64,000 bases of DNA from Albibacterium bauzanense (lineage in GTDB: Bacteria; Bacteroidota; Bacteroidia; Sphingobacteriales; Sphingobacteriaceae): NCBI RefSeq assembly GCF_004339765.1, contig NZ_SMGO01000002.1, positions 966,001 to 1,030,000 on the forward strand, in the 5' to 3' direction. Under the pieces are notes generated by a model. That model did not search any database, had not been told where the DNA came from, and saw only the letters and a program-made list of their open reading frames with translations. The translations under genes and the position numbers were made by a program. Numbering within the stretch: position 1 is the stretch's first letter; every line of letters starts with the position of its first letter. Shown here in pieces: positions 50,347 through 59,827 of this stretch.

Positions 50347-51537
50347 ATGAGAACAATAGATGATATAAGTTTTTCGGGTAAAAAGGCTTTGGTACGTGTA
50401 GACTTTAACGTTCCTTTAGACGAACAGTTTAATGTGACGGATGATACACGTATTCAGGGGGCTTTGCCAACAATAAAGAAAATATTAAATGATGGTGGAG
50501 CGGTTATTTTAATGTCGCATTTCGGTCGCCCGAAAGACGGTCCTACTGATAAATATTCCTTAAAGCATATTGTAAATCATCTTTCAAAAGCATTGGGTAA
50601 ACCTGTGCAATTTGCTACTGACTCTATTGGTGAAGATGCTGTTAAAAAAGCTTCTAACTTAAAATCAGGTGAAGTATTATTACTTGAAAACCTTCGTTTT
50701 TATAAAGAAGAGGAAAAAGGAGATGCTGATTTTGCTAAAAAGTTAGCTGCATTAGGTGATGTTTATGTAAACGATGCTTTTGGTACTGCTCATAGAGCAC
50801 ATGCTTCTACTTCAATTATAGCAAGTAATTTTGCTGATAATAAAGTTGTTGGTTATTTAATGGCAGCAGAATTGGAGAATGCACAAAAAGTTTTAGAACA
50901 TGCAGATAAGCCGTTTACAGCCATTATGGGTGGTGCGAAAGTTTCTGATAAACTGCAGTTAATTGAATCTCTTTTGAATAAAGTTGATAATCTGATTATT
51001 GGCGGAGGAATGGCTTATACATTTATTAAAGCTCAAGGAGGTAAGATAGGTGATTCATTGGTTGAATTAGATAAATTAGATCTGGCTCTTGATTTAATGA
51101 AAAAAGCAGATGAAAAAGGGGTTAATCTGATCCTTCCTACTGACGCAATTATAGCTGATTCTTTTTCGAATGATGCACCGCATTATGCTGGTGCGAATAA
51201 TGAAATTCCTGATGATAAGATGGGTTTAGATATTGGCCCTAAGTCTGCTGAACATTTTGCTCAGATCATTAAGGCTTCTAATACTATTTTGTGGAATGGC
51301 CCGATGGGAGTTTTTGAAATGGATAGTTATGCAAATGGAACTAAATTAGTAGCAAGTGCAATTGTGGCTGCTACTGAAGGAGGAGCTTTTTCATTAATTG
51401 GCGGTGGAGATTCTGCTGCTGCGATATCTAAGTTTAAAATGACAGAGCATGTGAGTTATGTTAGTACAGGTGGTGGAGCTCTTTTAGAATATATGGAGGG
51501 TAAGGAATTACCAGGTGTGAAAGCAATAACTGAATAA
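50347..51537 (+). CDS. pgk: Phosphoglycerate kinase
   Basis: Pgk moves a phosphate from 1,3-bisphosphoglycerate to ADP. The 396-residue protein has the N-terminal [24 protein letters not shown], the hinge and nucleotide loops ([17 protein letters not shown]), and the C-terminal [19 protein letters not shown] ... [12 protein letters not shown] ... [19 protein letters not shown]. All catalytic blocks are intact. A strong terminator follows at 51563-51596. Confidence 0.98.
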   Translation: MRTIDDISFSGKKALVRVDFNVPLDEQFNVTDDTRIQGALPTIKKILNDGGAVILMSHFGRPKDGPTDKYSLKHIVNHLSKALGKPVQFATDSIGEDAVKKASNLKSGEVLLLENLRFYKEEEKGDADFAKKLAALGDVYVNDAFGTAHRAHASTSIIASNFADNKVVGYLMAAELENAQKVLEHADKPFTAIMGGAKVSDKLQLIESLLNKVDNLIIGGGMAYTFIKAQGGKIGDSLVELDKLDLALDLMKKADEKGVNLILPTDAIIADSFSNDAPHYAGANNEIPDDKMGLDIGPKSAEHFAQIIKASNTILWNGPMGVFEMDSYANGTKLVASAIVAATEGGAFSLIGGGDSAAAISKFKMTEHVSYVSTGGGALLEYMEGKELPGVKAITE

Positions 51538-51562
51538 CAACTGATTATAACCCTATATTTTT

Positions 51563-51596
51563 AATCCCTGATAGCTTCGTTATCAGGGATTTTTTT
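51563..51596 (+). terminator. Terminator after pgk
   Basis: AATCCCTGATA (51563-51573) and TATCAGGGATT (51581-51591) make a perfect 11-bp stem with a 7-nt GCTTCGT loop and a T7 run. It closes the gap-GNAT-pgk unit 25 bp after the pgk stop. Confidence 0.92.
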
Positions 51597-51781
51597 GTGC
51601 TTTAGATTTTTATGCCAATGCATTTTCACATCGTTTTGATTTTTCTGTTATGATAATTAGCAGTGATAAGAGCGTTGTTGGTCTAAAATGAAAGAACTCT
51701 TCTCAATTTTTCTTCTAATAATCTTTGTTATTATTATAATGAGGGGCCTTTTGTCAGGATATAGCTGTGGAAAACTTTTTT
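51597..51781. other. Non-coding spacer upstream of mraZ
   Basis: The stretch between the pgk terminator and the MraZ boxes is AT-rich. A 48-codon frame starting at 51688 with a hydrophobic N-terminus (MKELFSIFLLIIF) runs through the MraZ boxes and the promoter, so I do not call it a gene. I see nothing else here. Confidence 0.5.
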
Positions 51782-51806
51782 GTGGGAGAAAGTGGGAGAA
51801 AGTGGA
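51782..51806 (+). promoter_or_regulatory. MraZ operator: three direct GTGG(G/A) repeats
   Basis: GTGGG at 51782, GTGGG at 51792 and GTGGA at 51802 recur at exactly 10-bp intervals with identical AGAAA spacers. This matches the known MraZ operator plan of TGGG-containing direct repeats spaced by 5 bp. They lie 16-40 bp upstream of the -7 element, over the -33 region, so MraZ bound here could block polymerase and repress the dcw cluster. Confidence 0.82.
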
Positions 51807-51821
51807 AGAAATTCATACTTT

Positions 51822-51829
51822 TACATTTG
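51822..51829 (+). promoter_or_regulatory. -7 element of the dcw cluster (PmraZ)
   Basis: TACATTTG matches TAnnTTTG and lies 21 nt before the mraZ ATG. The -33 position is taken by the MraZ boxes rather than by a TTTG. Confidence 0.6.
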
Positions 51830-51850
51830 ATTAGTTGAAATCTCTAAAGT

Positions 51851-52318
51851 ATGGAACACTTTCTCGGAGAATATGAATGCAAGTTAGACGCCAAGGGAAG
51901 AATGGTGTTGCCAGCTGCGCTCAAGAGGCAAATGCCTGATGTTGAGCGAGAGGGGCTTGTTATTAACCGAGGTTTGGAAAGCCATTTAGTGATTTATACT
52001 CGTCGGGAGTGGAATAAAATAATGGACGAGCTGAGCCGCTTGAATCAGTTTGAGAGAAAGAGCAGAGAGTTTATCCGGAAATTTATGCGTGGAGCTTCTG
52101 AATTGACATTGGATGCATCGGGTCGTGTATTGATTCCAAAATCTTTGCAGGCTTATGCTGATATATCTTCCGAAGTTGTTCTGGCAAGTCAATTTAACAA
52201 GATTGAGGTTTGGTCGAAAGCAAAATATGATGAGCAATGGGAAAATGAAGGGGATGATTTTGCAATTCTTGCGGAGGAGGTTATGGGTAATCTGAGAAGG
52301 AGGGAAGATGGAGAATGA
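51851..52318 (+). CDS. mraZ: Transcriptional regulator MraZ
   Basis: MraZ is a ring-forming DNA-binding protein with two SpoVT/AbrB-like domains that regulates the division and cell-wall cluster. The 155-residue protein has the two repeats: GEYECKLDAKGRMVLPAALK (residues 5-24) and ASELTLDASGRVLIPKSLQAYA (residues ~78-99). It starts the dcw cluster, overlaps rsmH by 11 bp and probably autoregulates through the GTGG(G/A) repeats at 51782-51806. Confidence 0.97.
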   Translation: MEHFLGEYECKLDAKGRMVLPAALKRQMPDVEREGLVINRGLESHLVIYTRREWNKIMDELSRLNQFERKSREFIRKFMRGASELTLDASGRVLIPKSLQAYADISSEVVLASQFNKIEVWSKAKYDEQWENEGDDFAILAEEVMGNLRRREDGE

Positions 52319-53213
52319 GTATCACATACCGGTAATGCTTAATGAGTGTATTGAAGGACTTCATATAAATCCGGATGGAATTTATGTTGATGTAACTTTT
52401 GGTGGTGGAGGGCATTCAAGGGAGATACTAGCAAAATTAAGTGATTTAGGAAGATTGTATGCTTTTGATCAGGATCCTGATGCAAAGAGAAATGTAATTC
52501 TGGATAGTCGTTTTACCTTGATTCAGCAAAATTTCCGCTTTTTGAAGAATAATCTAAGACTTCATGGTGTTGAAACTGTAGATGGAATCTTAGCCGACTT
52601 GGGTATTTCTTCTCATCAGATAAATGAACGTGAACGTGGGTTCTCAACGCGTTTTGATGCACAATTGGATATGCGGATGGATCAAGTAGGAGAATTGAAT
52701 GCAAAAGAAGTTGTTAATAGTTACTCGGAAGAAGAGTTGCATCGGATATTTGGTATGTATGGAGAAGTGCAAAATGCTAAAACATTGGCAAGGGCAATCG
52801 TTTCAGCCCGGTCTCAAGAACCTATTGTTAGTATCGATCAATTAAAATCTTCTATTAGTAGAGTAGCACCCAGAAATAAAGAGAATAAATATTATGCTCA
52901 GGTTTTCCAGGCTTTACGTATTGAAGTAAATAAGGAGCTTGAAGCGCTGGAGGCTTTTTTACAACAGTCGGTTTCTGTCTTAAAACCAGGAGGGCGGTTA
53001 GTTGTAATGTCATACCATTCACTTGAAGACCGACTAGTGAAAAACTATATGTTGAAAGGTAAGTTTAGAGGAGAGGTGGAGAAAGATTTTTATGGGAATG
53101 AGATAAAGCCTTTTAAAGTGATTTCAAAGAAAGTTATTGTTGCTTCGGCTGAAGAAGTTGAAAGGAATAATCGTGCTCGAAGTGCAAAGTTAAGGATTGC
53201 AGAAAGGATCTAA
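52308..53213 (+). CDS. rsmH: 16S rRNA (cytosine-1402-N4)-methyltransferase RsmH
   Basis: RsmH (MraW) methylates N4 of C1402 in 16S rRNA. The 301-residue protein has HIPVMLNECIEGL, the SAM loop VDVTFGGGGHSREIL, the ADLGISSHQINERERGFST block, and the C-terminal GGRLVVMSYHSLEDRLVKNYM plus NNRARSAKLRIAERI. Length and motifs are normal. It overlaps mraZ by 11 bp and is followed by ftsL after 4 bp. Confidence 0.97.
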   Translation: MENEYHIPVMLNECIEGLHINPDGIYVDVTFGGGGHSREILAKLSDLGRLYAFDQDPDAKRNVILDSRFTLIQQNFRFLKNNLRLHGVETVDGILADLGISSHQINERERGFSTRFDAQLDMRMDQVGELNAKEVVNSYSEEELHRIFGMYGEVQNAKTLARAIVSARSQEPIVSIDQLKSSISRVAPRNKENKYYAQVFQALRIEVNKELEALEAFLQQSVSVLKPGGRLVVMSYHSLEDRLVKNYMLKGKFRGEVEKDFYGNEIKPFKVISKKVIVASAEEVERNNRARSAKLRIAERI

Positions 53214-53217
53214 AGCT

Positions 53218-53625
53218 ATGGCGAATACGTATAAGAAACAACCATTGAGTGAGAAAGCACAACAGGAAATGCAAGATTCTGTTGAAGCGAAAGCATCGGC
53301 TACTGAGGAGTTTGTACATAAAGTATTGACTGGTGGAAAGATGTCTTCTGTGACAGTGGTAAATAGTATTCCTTTTTTGCTCTTTTTTGCCTTTTTGGGT
53401 ATAGTATATATCGCTAACAGGCATTATGCAGAGAATACTGTACGTAAGATATCTAACTTAAATGGAGAAGTAAAGGTTTTGAGTTGGGAATTTAAAACCT
53501 TAAAAGCAGACTTAATGCTTAAGAGTACACAGTCTGAGATATTGGCACAGGTTGATACGGTGGGTTTAATGGAGCTGGTTGCACCACCGAGAAAGATTAT
53601 TGTAAAAAAAGAAAGTAAGAAATAG
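53218..53625 (+). CDS. ftsL: FtsL-like cell division protein
   Basis: This 135-residue protein has a polar cytoplasmic N-terminus (~55 residues, rich in Lys/Gln/Glu), one membrane helix (VTVVNSIPFLLFFAFLGIVYIA, about residues 47-68) and a periplasmic coiled coil with the leucine pattern of FtsL. It corresponds to the Bacteroidota FtsL-like protein between rsmH and ftsI. FtsL forms a complex with DivIC/FtsB and FtsQ that activates FtsW/FtsI. I start it at 53218 (MANTYKKQP), not at the ATG 7 codons upstream that overlaps the rsmH end, because the shorter start is typical. Confidence 0.88.
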   Translation: MANTYKKQPLSEKAQQEMQDSVEAKASATEEFVHKVLTGGKMSSVTVVNSIPFLLFFAFLGIVYIANRHYAENTVRKISNLNGEVKVLSWEFKTLKADLMLKSTQSEILAQVDTVGLMELVAPPRKIIVKKESKK

Positions 53626-53640
53626 AAATACTTGGTTGAC

Positions 53641-55710
53641 ATGAATATTAGGACTGACATATTGCTAAGAGCCTATATTTCCTTCGGGATTATGGTAGTG
53701 ATAGCGTTAGCTGTGTTGTATAAGATGTTTATCATTCAATTGGTTCAAGGTGATAAATGGGCTGCTATGGCTGATAGTTTATCCACGCGTTATGTAGATA
53801 TAGAACCTGCCCGTGGTAATATATATTCAGTAGATGGGAGTTTGTTAGCTACATCAGTTCCTGAATATGATATACGAATGGATTTGCTTGCCCCGGGTAT
53901 CATAGACGATGATGTTTTTTACTCGAAGGTAGATTCTCTGGCTAGATCATTATCGTCATTTTTTGGCGATAAATCTTCGGCTCAATATACTCGTTTATTA
54001 CGATCAGCAAGAACTCAGCGGAATCGTTATTTCCTTATAAAGCGTGATGTGAGTTATCAATCAATGAAGAAAATGCGAGCGTTCCCGATTTTTAATCTCG
54101 GTATAATGAAGGGTGGGATGATAGCAGAACAGAAGAATAAAAGAATTTTACCTTTTAAAACCTTAGCTGAACGTACGATTGGTTATAAAAATGAGCATGT
54201 TCAGCCGGTAGGTTTGGAAGGAGCATATGCAAATTATATTGATGGTGAAGGAGGAAAGCGTTTGGTTCAACGTATTGCAGGAGGAGTTTGGATGCCGGTA
54301 AATCCAGATATGGATGTTGCACCTGTTGATGGTGCAGATATTATTTCGACAATTGATATTGGGATGCAGGATGTTGCACAGCGAGCTCTGGAAAATCAAT
54401 TGATTAAAAGTAATGCTGACAATGGTTGTGTTATTTTAATGGAAGTAGCAACTGGTGAAATCCGTGCTGTCGCTAATTATACAAAAGTTTCGGAAGGAGT
54501 ATACCAAGAGAAATTTAATTACGCAATTGCACAAAGTGCAGAACCTGGTTCAACATTTAAATTAGCCTCATTTTTAGTGGCAATTGAGGATGGGAAAATA
54601 GATACGGGAACAGTTGTAGATACAGAAGATGGTACTTACCGGGTTGCTGGTAAAACTATTCGGGATTCTCATAATGGGGGTTATGGAAAGATCAGTGCTA
54701 AAAGAGCTTTTGAGGTTTCGTCTAACACGGCTATTACAAAGCTTATTTACACACATTATAAAGATAATCCGGCAGAGTTTACTAAACACTTGCGCAGACT
54801 TCATTTGAACGAAAAGTTGGGTTTGCAATTTCCAGGTGAAGGTAGTCCGTTAATTAAAACACCGGAGTCAAAATCATGGAGCAAATTATCATTAACACAA
54901 ATATCTTATGGTTATGAGCTGTTGATGACTCCGTTACAGATGTTAACCTTTTATAATGCTGTTGCTAATGATGGAAAAATGATAGCTCCTCTTTTCGTGC
55001 GAGAAATTCGTCGATTGGGGAATACAATAGAAAGATATCAAGCACGCGTTATTGATGAAAGCATTGCTTCTGCTACTACCATTAAAAAATTGCAAGAGAT
55101 GTTGGTAGGAACAGTTGAACATGGAACAGGTACTGTAGCAAAAAATGCATTGTTTAAAGTTGCAGGTAAGACTGGTACAGCTCAAATGGCAGATGGAGCA
55201 TTAGGCTATCGTGGAAATGTAAGATATCAAGCCTCTTTTGCAGGTTACTTTCCTGCAAGTAATCCTAAGTATTCGATGATTGTAGTGATACAGAACCCTC
55301 GGAATGGTTATTATGCGGCTACTGTTGCCGGACCGGTATTTAATGAAATTGCTCAACGTGTTTATGCGGGAGATATTTCTATGTATCAGAGTTATAATTC
55401 GTTTAAGTCGGCTAATAATAATGTGCAGCCTGAGACAAAGAGAGGTTCACAGGAAGCCATTAATCGTTTATATGCAGAATTTGGTGTGACCAGAAATAAT
55501 GCGATTGAAACAACGCCATCTGAAGATAAGGATATTAAGATAGGTAAGGTGCCGGATCTAATTGGTATGGGCCTGAAGGATGCGCTGCATGTTTTGGGTA
55601 ATGCCGGATTTAAGGTATCAGTTAATGGTAAAGGTAAGGTTGTAAATCAATCTTTAGCAGCTGGTGAGCAATTGGCAAAGAATCTTTTAATTTCAATTGA
55701 ACTGAAATGA
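53641..55710 (+). CDS. ftsI: Penicillin-binding protein 3 / FtsI with PASTA domain
   Basis: FtsI is the septal transpeptidase that crosslinks peptidoglycan. The 689-residue protein has an N-terminal membrane helix (ISFGIMVVIALAVLYKMFIIQLV), a pedestal domain, and the transpeptidase motifs SxxK (PGSTFK), SxN (SSN) and KTG (KTGTAQ). A C-terminal PASTA domain (residues ~625-689, starting KVPDLIGMGLKDAL) is typical of Bacteroidota PBP3. ATG at 53641 is preferred over the TTG three codons upstream. The last codons overlap murE by 4 bp (ATGA). Confidence 0.95.
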   Translation: MNIRTDILLRAYISFGIMVVIALAVLYKMFIIQLVQGDKWAAMADSLSTRYVDIEPARGNIYSVDGSLLATSVPEYDIRMDLLAPGIIDDDVFYSKVDSLARSLSSFFGDKSSAQYTRLLRSARTQRNRYFLIKRDVSYQSMKKMRAFPIFNLGIMKGGMIAEQKNKRILPFKTLAERTIGYKNEHVQPVGLEGAYANYIDGEGGKRLVQRIAGGVWMPVNPDMDVAPVDGADIISTIDIGMQDVAQRALENQLIKSNADNGCVILMEVATGEIRAVANYTKVSEGVYQEKFNYAIAQSAEPGSTFKLASFLVAIEDGKIDTGTVVDTEDGTYRVAGKTIRDSHNGGYGKISAKRAFEVSSNTAITKLIYTHYKDNPAEFTKHLRRLHLNEKLGLQFPGEGSPLIKTPESKSWSKLSLTQISYGYELLMTPLQMLTFYNAVANDGKMIAPLFVREIRRLGNTIERYQARVIDESIASATTIKKLQEMLVGTVEHGTGTVAKNALFKVAGKTGTAQMADGALGYRGNVRYQASFAGYFPASNPKYSMIVVIQNPRNGYYAATVAGPVFNEIAQRVYAGDISMYQSYNSFKSANNNVQPETKRGSQEAINRLYAEFGVTRNNAIETTPSEDKDIKIGKVPDLIGMGLKDALHVLGNAGFKVSVNGKGKVVNQSLAAGEQLAKNLLISIELK

Positions 55711-57164
55711 AGAAGCTGAATAATATATTGACAGGAGTAACGATTTTACAGTTAGAAGGATCGTTAGATGTTTCTATCAATCAAATTAATTTCGATTCAA
55801 GAAAGATTACAAAAGGGGATTTATTTATTGCCGTAAAAGGAACTCAAACAGATGGTCATAGTTACATTGAGAAGGCAATTGAAAAAGGAGCGAAAGTTAT
55901 TGTTTGTCAAGAATTACCGGTTAAATTAAATAAAGCAATAAGCTATTGTTTAGTTGCTGATTCTGCTTTTGCATTAGGGGTTATTGCTCATAATTATTAC
56001 GATAAACCTTCGGAGAAGATTAAACTGGTTGGTGTGACCGGTACGAATGGAAAGACTACAGTAGCCACTCTTTTATATCAGTTGTTTGAGGGTTTAGGTT
56101 ATTATTCAGGGTTGCTATCTACGGTGCAGAATAGGATTGGAGATCATATTATTCCATCAACACATACTACGCCGGATCCTATAAGTTTGAACGCTTTACT
56201 TTATGAAATGGTTGAGGATGGTTGTGATTATTGTTTTATGGAGGTTAGCTCACATGCAATTGTTCAACATCGTATCTCGGGTTTGAAATTTACAGGGGGC
56301 TTGTTTACTAATATCTCTCATGATCATCTCGATTTCCATTTAACCTTTGATAATTATATTAAAGCAAAGAAAATGTTTTTTGATACACTTCCTAAAAATG
56401 CTTTTGCTTTAACCAATGTTGATGATAAGAATGGGGTGGTTATGTTGCAAAACACGAAGGCCTACAAGAAAACTTATGGATTAAAGTCGTTGGCAGATTA
56501 TAATGCCCGTATTATTGAAAGTCATTTTAGTGGAATGCTGTTAAACATTGATAAGGAAGAGGTTTGGGTAAAACTTGTTGGCGAATTTAATGCTCATAAT
56601 ATATTAGCAGTGTATAGTACTGCTATGCTGTTGGACCAAGACAGTAAAAAGGTGCTTACTGTTTTGAGCCGTTTAAAGGGGGCAGAAGGAAGATTTGAGA
56701 CTATGATTTCAGCTGATGGTAAAGTTGCTATTGTTGATTATGCCCATACACCAGATGCATTAGAAAATGTATTATTAACTATTCGGCAGCTACGAATGAA
56801 TGAAGTACAGATAATTACGGTAGTTGGCTGTGGCGGAGATCGGGATAAAAGTAAGCGTGCGGTTATGGCAAAGGTGGCAGTTGATTTAAGTGATAAGGTG
56901 ATCTTGACTTCTGATAACCCTCGTAGTGAGGATCCCTTGGTAATTCTTAAGAATATGGAAGCAGGAATTCCTGCGGATATGAAACGTAAGTCTTTTACGA
57001 TTTCGGATCGAAGAGAGGCTATTCGTGCTGCTTGTCATTTGGCCCAGGAAGGTGATATTATTTTAGTAGCTGGTAAAGGTCACGAAACCTATCAAGAGAT
57101 TATGGGAGTTAAGCACCCATTTGATGATAGAGAAGTATTGAAGGAAACTTTTAGGGAACAATAA
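55707..57164 (+). CDS. murE: UDP-N-acetylmuramoyl-L-alanyl-D-glutamate--2,6-diaminopimelate ligase
   Basis: MurE adds the third residue to UDP-MurNAc-L-Ala-D-Glu. The 485-residue protein has the Mur ligase ATP loop GVTGTNGKTTVATLL, the central FTNISHDHLDFH and the C-terminal domain with the DNPR motif (LTSDNPRSEDP), which marks meso-diaminopimelate as the substrate rather than lysine. It starts within the ftsI stop codon and is followed by mraY after 12 bp. murF is not in this cluster, as is usual in Bacteroidota. Confidence 0.97.
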   Translation: MKKLNNILTGVTILQLEGSLDVSINQINFDSRKITKGDLFIAVKGTQTDGHSYIEKAIEKGAKVIVCQELPVKLNKAISYCLVADSAFALGVIAHNYYDKPSEKIKLVGVTGTNGKTTVATLLYQLFEGLGYYSGLLSTVQNRIGDHIIPSTHTTPDPISLNALLYEMVEDGCDYCFMEVSSHAIVQHRISGLKFTGGLFTNISHDHLDFHLTFDNYIKAKKMFFDTLPKNAFALTNVDDKNGVVMLQNTKAYKKTYGLKSLADYNARIIESHFSGMLLNIDKEEVWVKLVGEFNAHNILAVYSTAMLLDQDSKKVLTVLSRLKGAEGRFETMISADGKVAIVDYAHTPDALENVLLTIRQLRMNEVQIITVVGCGGDRDKSKRAVMAKVAVDLSDKVILTSDNPRSEDPLVILKNMEAGIPADMKRKSFTISDRREAIRAACHLAQEGDIILVAGKGHETYQEIMGVKHPFDDREVLKETFREQ

Positions 57165-57176
57165 TAGGCGAAATAT

Positions 57177-58430
57177 ATGCTATACTATTTATTCAGGTAT
57201 CTCGAACAATATGTCCACATCCCAGCGGGTGGTTTGTTTAATTATATTTCGTTTAGAACGGCTATGGCTGTGATTCTATCGTTGATAATTACAACTGTAT
57301 ATGGGGGGCGTTTAATCCGAATGTTACAAAATAGACAGGTGGGAGAAACTGTTCGGAATCTTGGTTTAGTAGGTGAAAGCCAAAAACAAGGTACACCAAC
57401 AATGGGAGGTTTGATCATCCTGGGAGGTATATTGATTCCTACACTTTTATTTGCCAAGCTTGAAAATATATACGTGATTCTGATGTTGGTAACCACGGTT
57501 TGGATGGGAGCGATTGGATTCTTAGATGATTATATTAAAGTATTTAGAAAGAATAAAGAAGGTCTAGCAGGAAGATTTAAAATAATCGGACAGGTGGGAT
57601 TGGGAATAATTATAGCCTGTACAATGCAATATCATCCTGATATTTTAGTTCGACAAAAAGTAGTGGTTAGTCAAACTCCCATCGAAGCACAGTCGGAACT
57701 AGAAGAACAAGTAGGGGCGAACGGACAGAGTTATTATACAGAGAATGTAAAGTCGACGAAAACCAATCTTCCTTTCTATAAGAAGAATGAGTTTGATTAT
57801 GGAAATGTACTTACAATATTCGGTGTTCCTTCAGGTAAATTTGTGTTTCCCTTATTTTTGGTGGTCGTCGTTTTTATTGTTACAGCGGTCTCCAATGGTG
57901 CCAATATTACAGATGGAGTTGATGGTTTAGCTACCGGTATATCGGCTATAATCGGTATAACGCTCGCTATACTCGCTTATGTCTCGGGTAATACTATTTT
58001 CGCCGAATATTTAAATATAATGTATATCCCTGATTCAGGAGAGCTCGTTGTTTTTGCGGGAGCCTTTGTCGGAGCATGCGTAGGTTTCCTTTGGTATAAT
58101 TCTTATCCTGCTCAAGTTTTTATGGGCGATACGGGTAGCTTGGCCATCGGCGGAATTATTGCAGCTTTCGCTATTATGATTCGGAAGGAATTATTGATTC
58201 CGGTTCTCTGCGGTGTATTTCTTATTGAATTAGTATCGGTAATTGTTCAGGTTTCTTATTTCAAATATACAAAGCGAAAGTATGGAGAGGGAATCAGGAT
58301 CTTTTTAATGTCGCCTCTGCATCATCATTTTCAGAAGAAGGGTTATCATGAATCTAAGATTGTAACCCGGTTCTGGATTATTGGGATATTGTTGGCGATC
58401 ATAACTATTGTAACTCTTAAGATTCGGTAA
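57177..58430 (+). CDS. mraY: Phospho-N-acetylmuramoyl-pentapeptide transferase
   Basis: MraY moves phospho-MurNAc-pentapeptide onto undecaprenyl phosphate to form lipid I at the inner membrane. The 417-residue polytopic protein has [13 protein letters not shown], the catalytic [23 protein letters not shown] and [13 protein letters not shown], and a C-terminal [19 protein letters not shown] block. A hydrophilic stretch of about 50 residues near 165-210 ([18 protein letters not shown]...) makes it longer than E. coli MraY (360). It sits between murE and murD. Confidence 0.97.
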   Translation: MLYYLFRYLEQYVHIPAGGLFNYISFRTAMAVILSLIITTVYGGRLIRMLQNRQVGETVRNLGLVGESQKQGTPTMGGLIILGGILIPTLLFAKLENIYVILMLVTTVWMGAIGFLDDYIKVFRKNKEGLAGRFKIIGQVGLGIIIACTMQYHPDILVRQKVVVSQTPIEAQSELEEQVGANGQSYYTENVKSTKTNLPFYKKNEFDYGNVLTIFGVPSGKFVFPLFLVVVVFIVTAVSNGANITDGVDGLATGISAIIGITLAILAYVSGNTIFAEYLNIMYIPDSGELVVFAGAFVGACVGFLWYNSYPAQVFMGDTGSLAIGGIIAAFAIMIRKELLIPVLCGVFLIELVSVIVQVSYFKYTKRKYGEGIRIFLMSPLHHHFQKKGYHESKIVTRFWIIGILLAIITIVTLKIR

Positions 58431-58433
58431 ACT

Positions 58434-59807
58434 ATGTTAAGTGAACAACAACATATGGAGCAGTCTGAGAAGAAATTGGTCGTTTTGGGAGCAGGAGAGA
58501 GCGGCGTTGGTGCAGCTGTGCTTGCTAAACAAAAAGGTTATGATGTATTTGTGTCGGATTCAGGGCTTATTGCTGAAGATTATAAACAACAGCTTATTGA
58601 CCTTAATATCGAATTTGAAGAAGGGTCTCATACGGAGGGCCGAGTATTAAATGCAGATATAATTGTAAAGAGTCCTGGTATTCCACAGAAAGCTGCAATC
58701 GTTAAAAAAGTAAGAGAGAAAGGTATCGAAGTGTTGTCTGAGATTGAATTTGCAGCTCGATATACTTTAGCAAAGTTGATTTGTATAACTGGGTCTAATG
58801 GAAAATCTACTACGGCTACTTTGACTTGGTTTATTTTACAGAAGGCCGGGTTAAATGTTGGTTTAGCTGGCAATATTGGAAAAAGTTTTGCCTTACAAGT
58901 AGCTAATGAGAGTTTTGATTATTATGTCCTGGAAATAAGCAGTTTTATGCTTGATGATATGACTCAATTGAAAGCTGATTTTGCAGTGCTGTTAAATATA
59001 ACACCCGATCATTTGGATCGATACGACTATAAAATGGAGAACTACGTTGAATCTAAGTTTAAGATAATTCAGAATCAACGCGAAGATGATTTCTTTATTT
59101 ATGATATAGACGATGAAGAAATCCTTAATGGATTAAGAAAATATAAAAGTAAAGCAACTTATATTCCGTTTAGTCAGCAGAAAATACTAAGCGAAGGTGC
59201 TTTCCTGGATGAAAATAGTACAATAATTATAAAAGTTACTAACCAACCTACATTTGCTATGTCAATAAATGAACTGGCCCTACAAGGGAAACATAATGTG
59301 TATAATAATATGGCTTCAGGTATTGTGGCGAAAGTATTAGAGCTCCGGAATGAATCTATTCGTGAGAGTATGGGGGAATACCAAAATATTGCACATCGGC
59401 TAGAGCATGTTGCTCAGATTGCCGGTATAAATTTCATAAACGATTCTAAAGCAACCAATGTAAATTCTGTTTGGTATGCTTTAGAAAGTATGCCTGCAAA
59501 TGTTGTTTTGATTATGGGAGGTGTAGATAAAGGAAATGATTACAATATTTTAAAGGATTTAATTCATAGTAAGGTAAGTGCAATAGTTTGTATCGGTAAG
59601 GATAATGCACGCATTCATGAAGCATTTGATGATGAAACGGATGTGATTGTAAATACAAGCTCAATGAAAGAGGCCGTTACGTTAGCATATCATTTAGCGA
59701 AAAAAGGAGATACCGTATTACTTTCTCCTGCATGTGCAAGTTTTGATTTATTTAAAAATTATGAAGATCGTGGAGATCAGTTTAAAGCTGCGGTTCGCGA
59801 ATTGTAG
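58434..59807 (+). CDS. murD: UDP-N-acetylmuramoylalanine--D-glutamate ligase
   Basis: MurD adds D-glutamate to UDP-MurNAc-L-Ala. The 457-residue protein has the N-terminal UDP-binding LVVLGAGESGVGAAVLA, the ATP loop ITGSNGKSTTATL, LNITPDHLDRYDY, the central substrate part and a C-terminal LLSPACASFDLFKNYEDRGDQFKA, the MurD ending. Two in-frame starts exist: ATG 58434 used here, which follows mraY by 3 bp, or ATG 58455 seven codons later. ftsW follows after 20 bp. Confidence 0.95.
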   Translation: MLSEQQHMEQSEKKLVVLGAGESGVGAAVLAKQKGYDVFVSDSGLIAEDYKQQLIDLNIEFEEGSHTEGRVLNADIIVKSPGIPQKAAIVKKVREKGIEVLSEIEFAARYTLAKLICITGSNGKSTTATLTWFILQKAGLNVGLAGNIGKSFALQVANESFDYYVLEISSFMLDDMTQLKADFAVLLNITPDHLDRYDYKMENYVESKFKIIQNQREDDFFIYDIDDEEILNGLRKYKSKATYIPFSQQKILSEGAFLDENSTIIIKVTNQPTFAMSINELALQGKHNVYNNMASGIVAKVLELRNESIRESMGEYQNIAHRLEHVAQIAGINFINDSKATNVNSVWYALESMPANVVLIMGGVDKGNDYNILKDLIHSKVSAIVCIGKDNARIHEAFDDETDVIVNTSSMKEAVTLAYHLAKKGDTVLLSPACASFDLFKNYEDRGDQFKAAVREL

Positions 59808-59827
59808 AATTATTTAATATTAGGACA

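Noticed and set aside
51688-51834. 48-codon plus-strand frame with a hydrophobic N-terminus before mraZ
   Set aside because: It runs through the MraZ operator repeats and the -7 element of the dcw promoter and has no recognisable family; the sequence is better explained as regulatory DNA.
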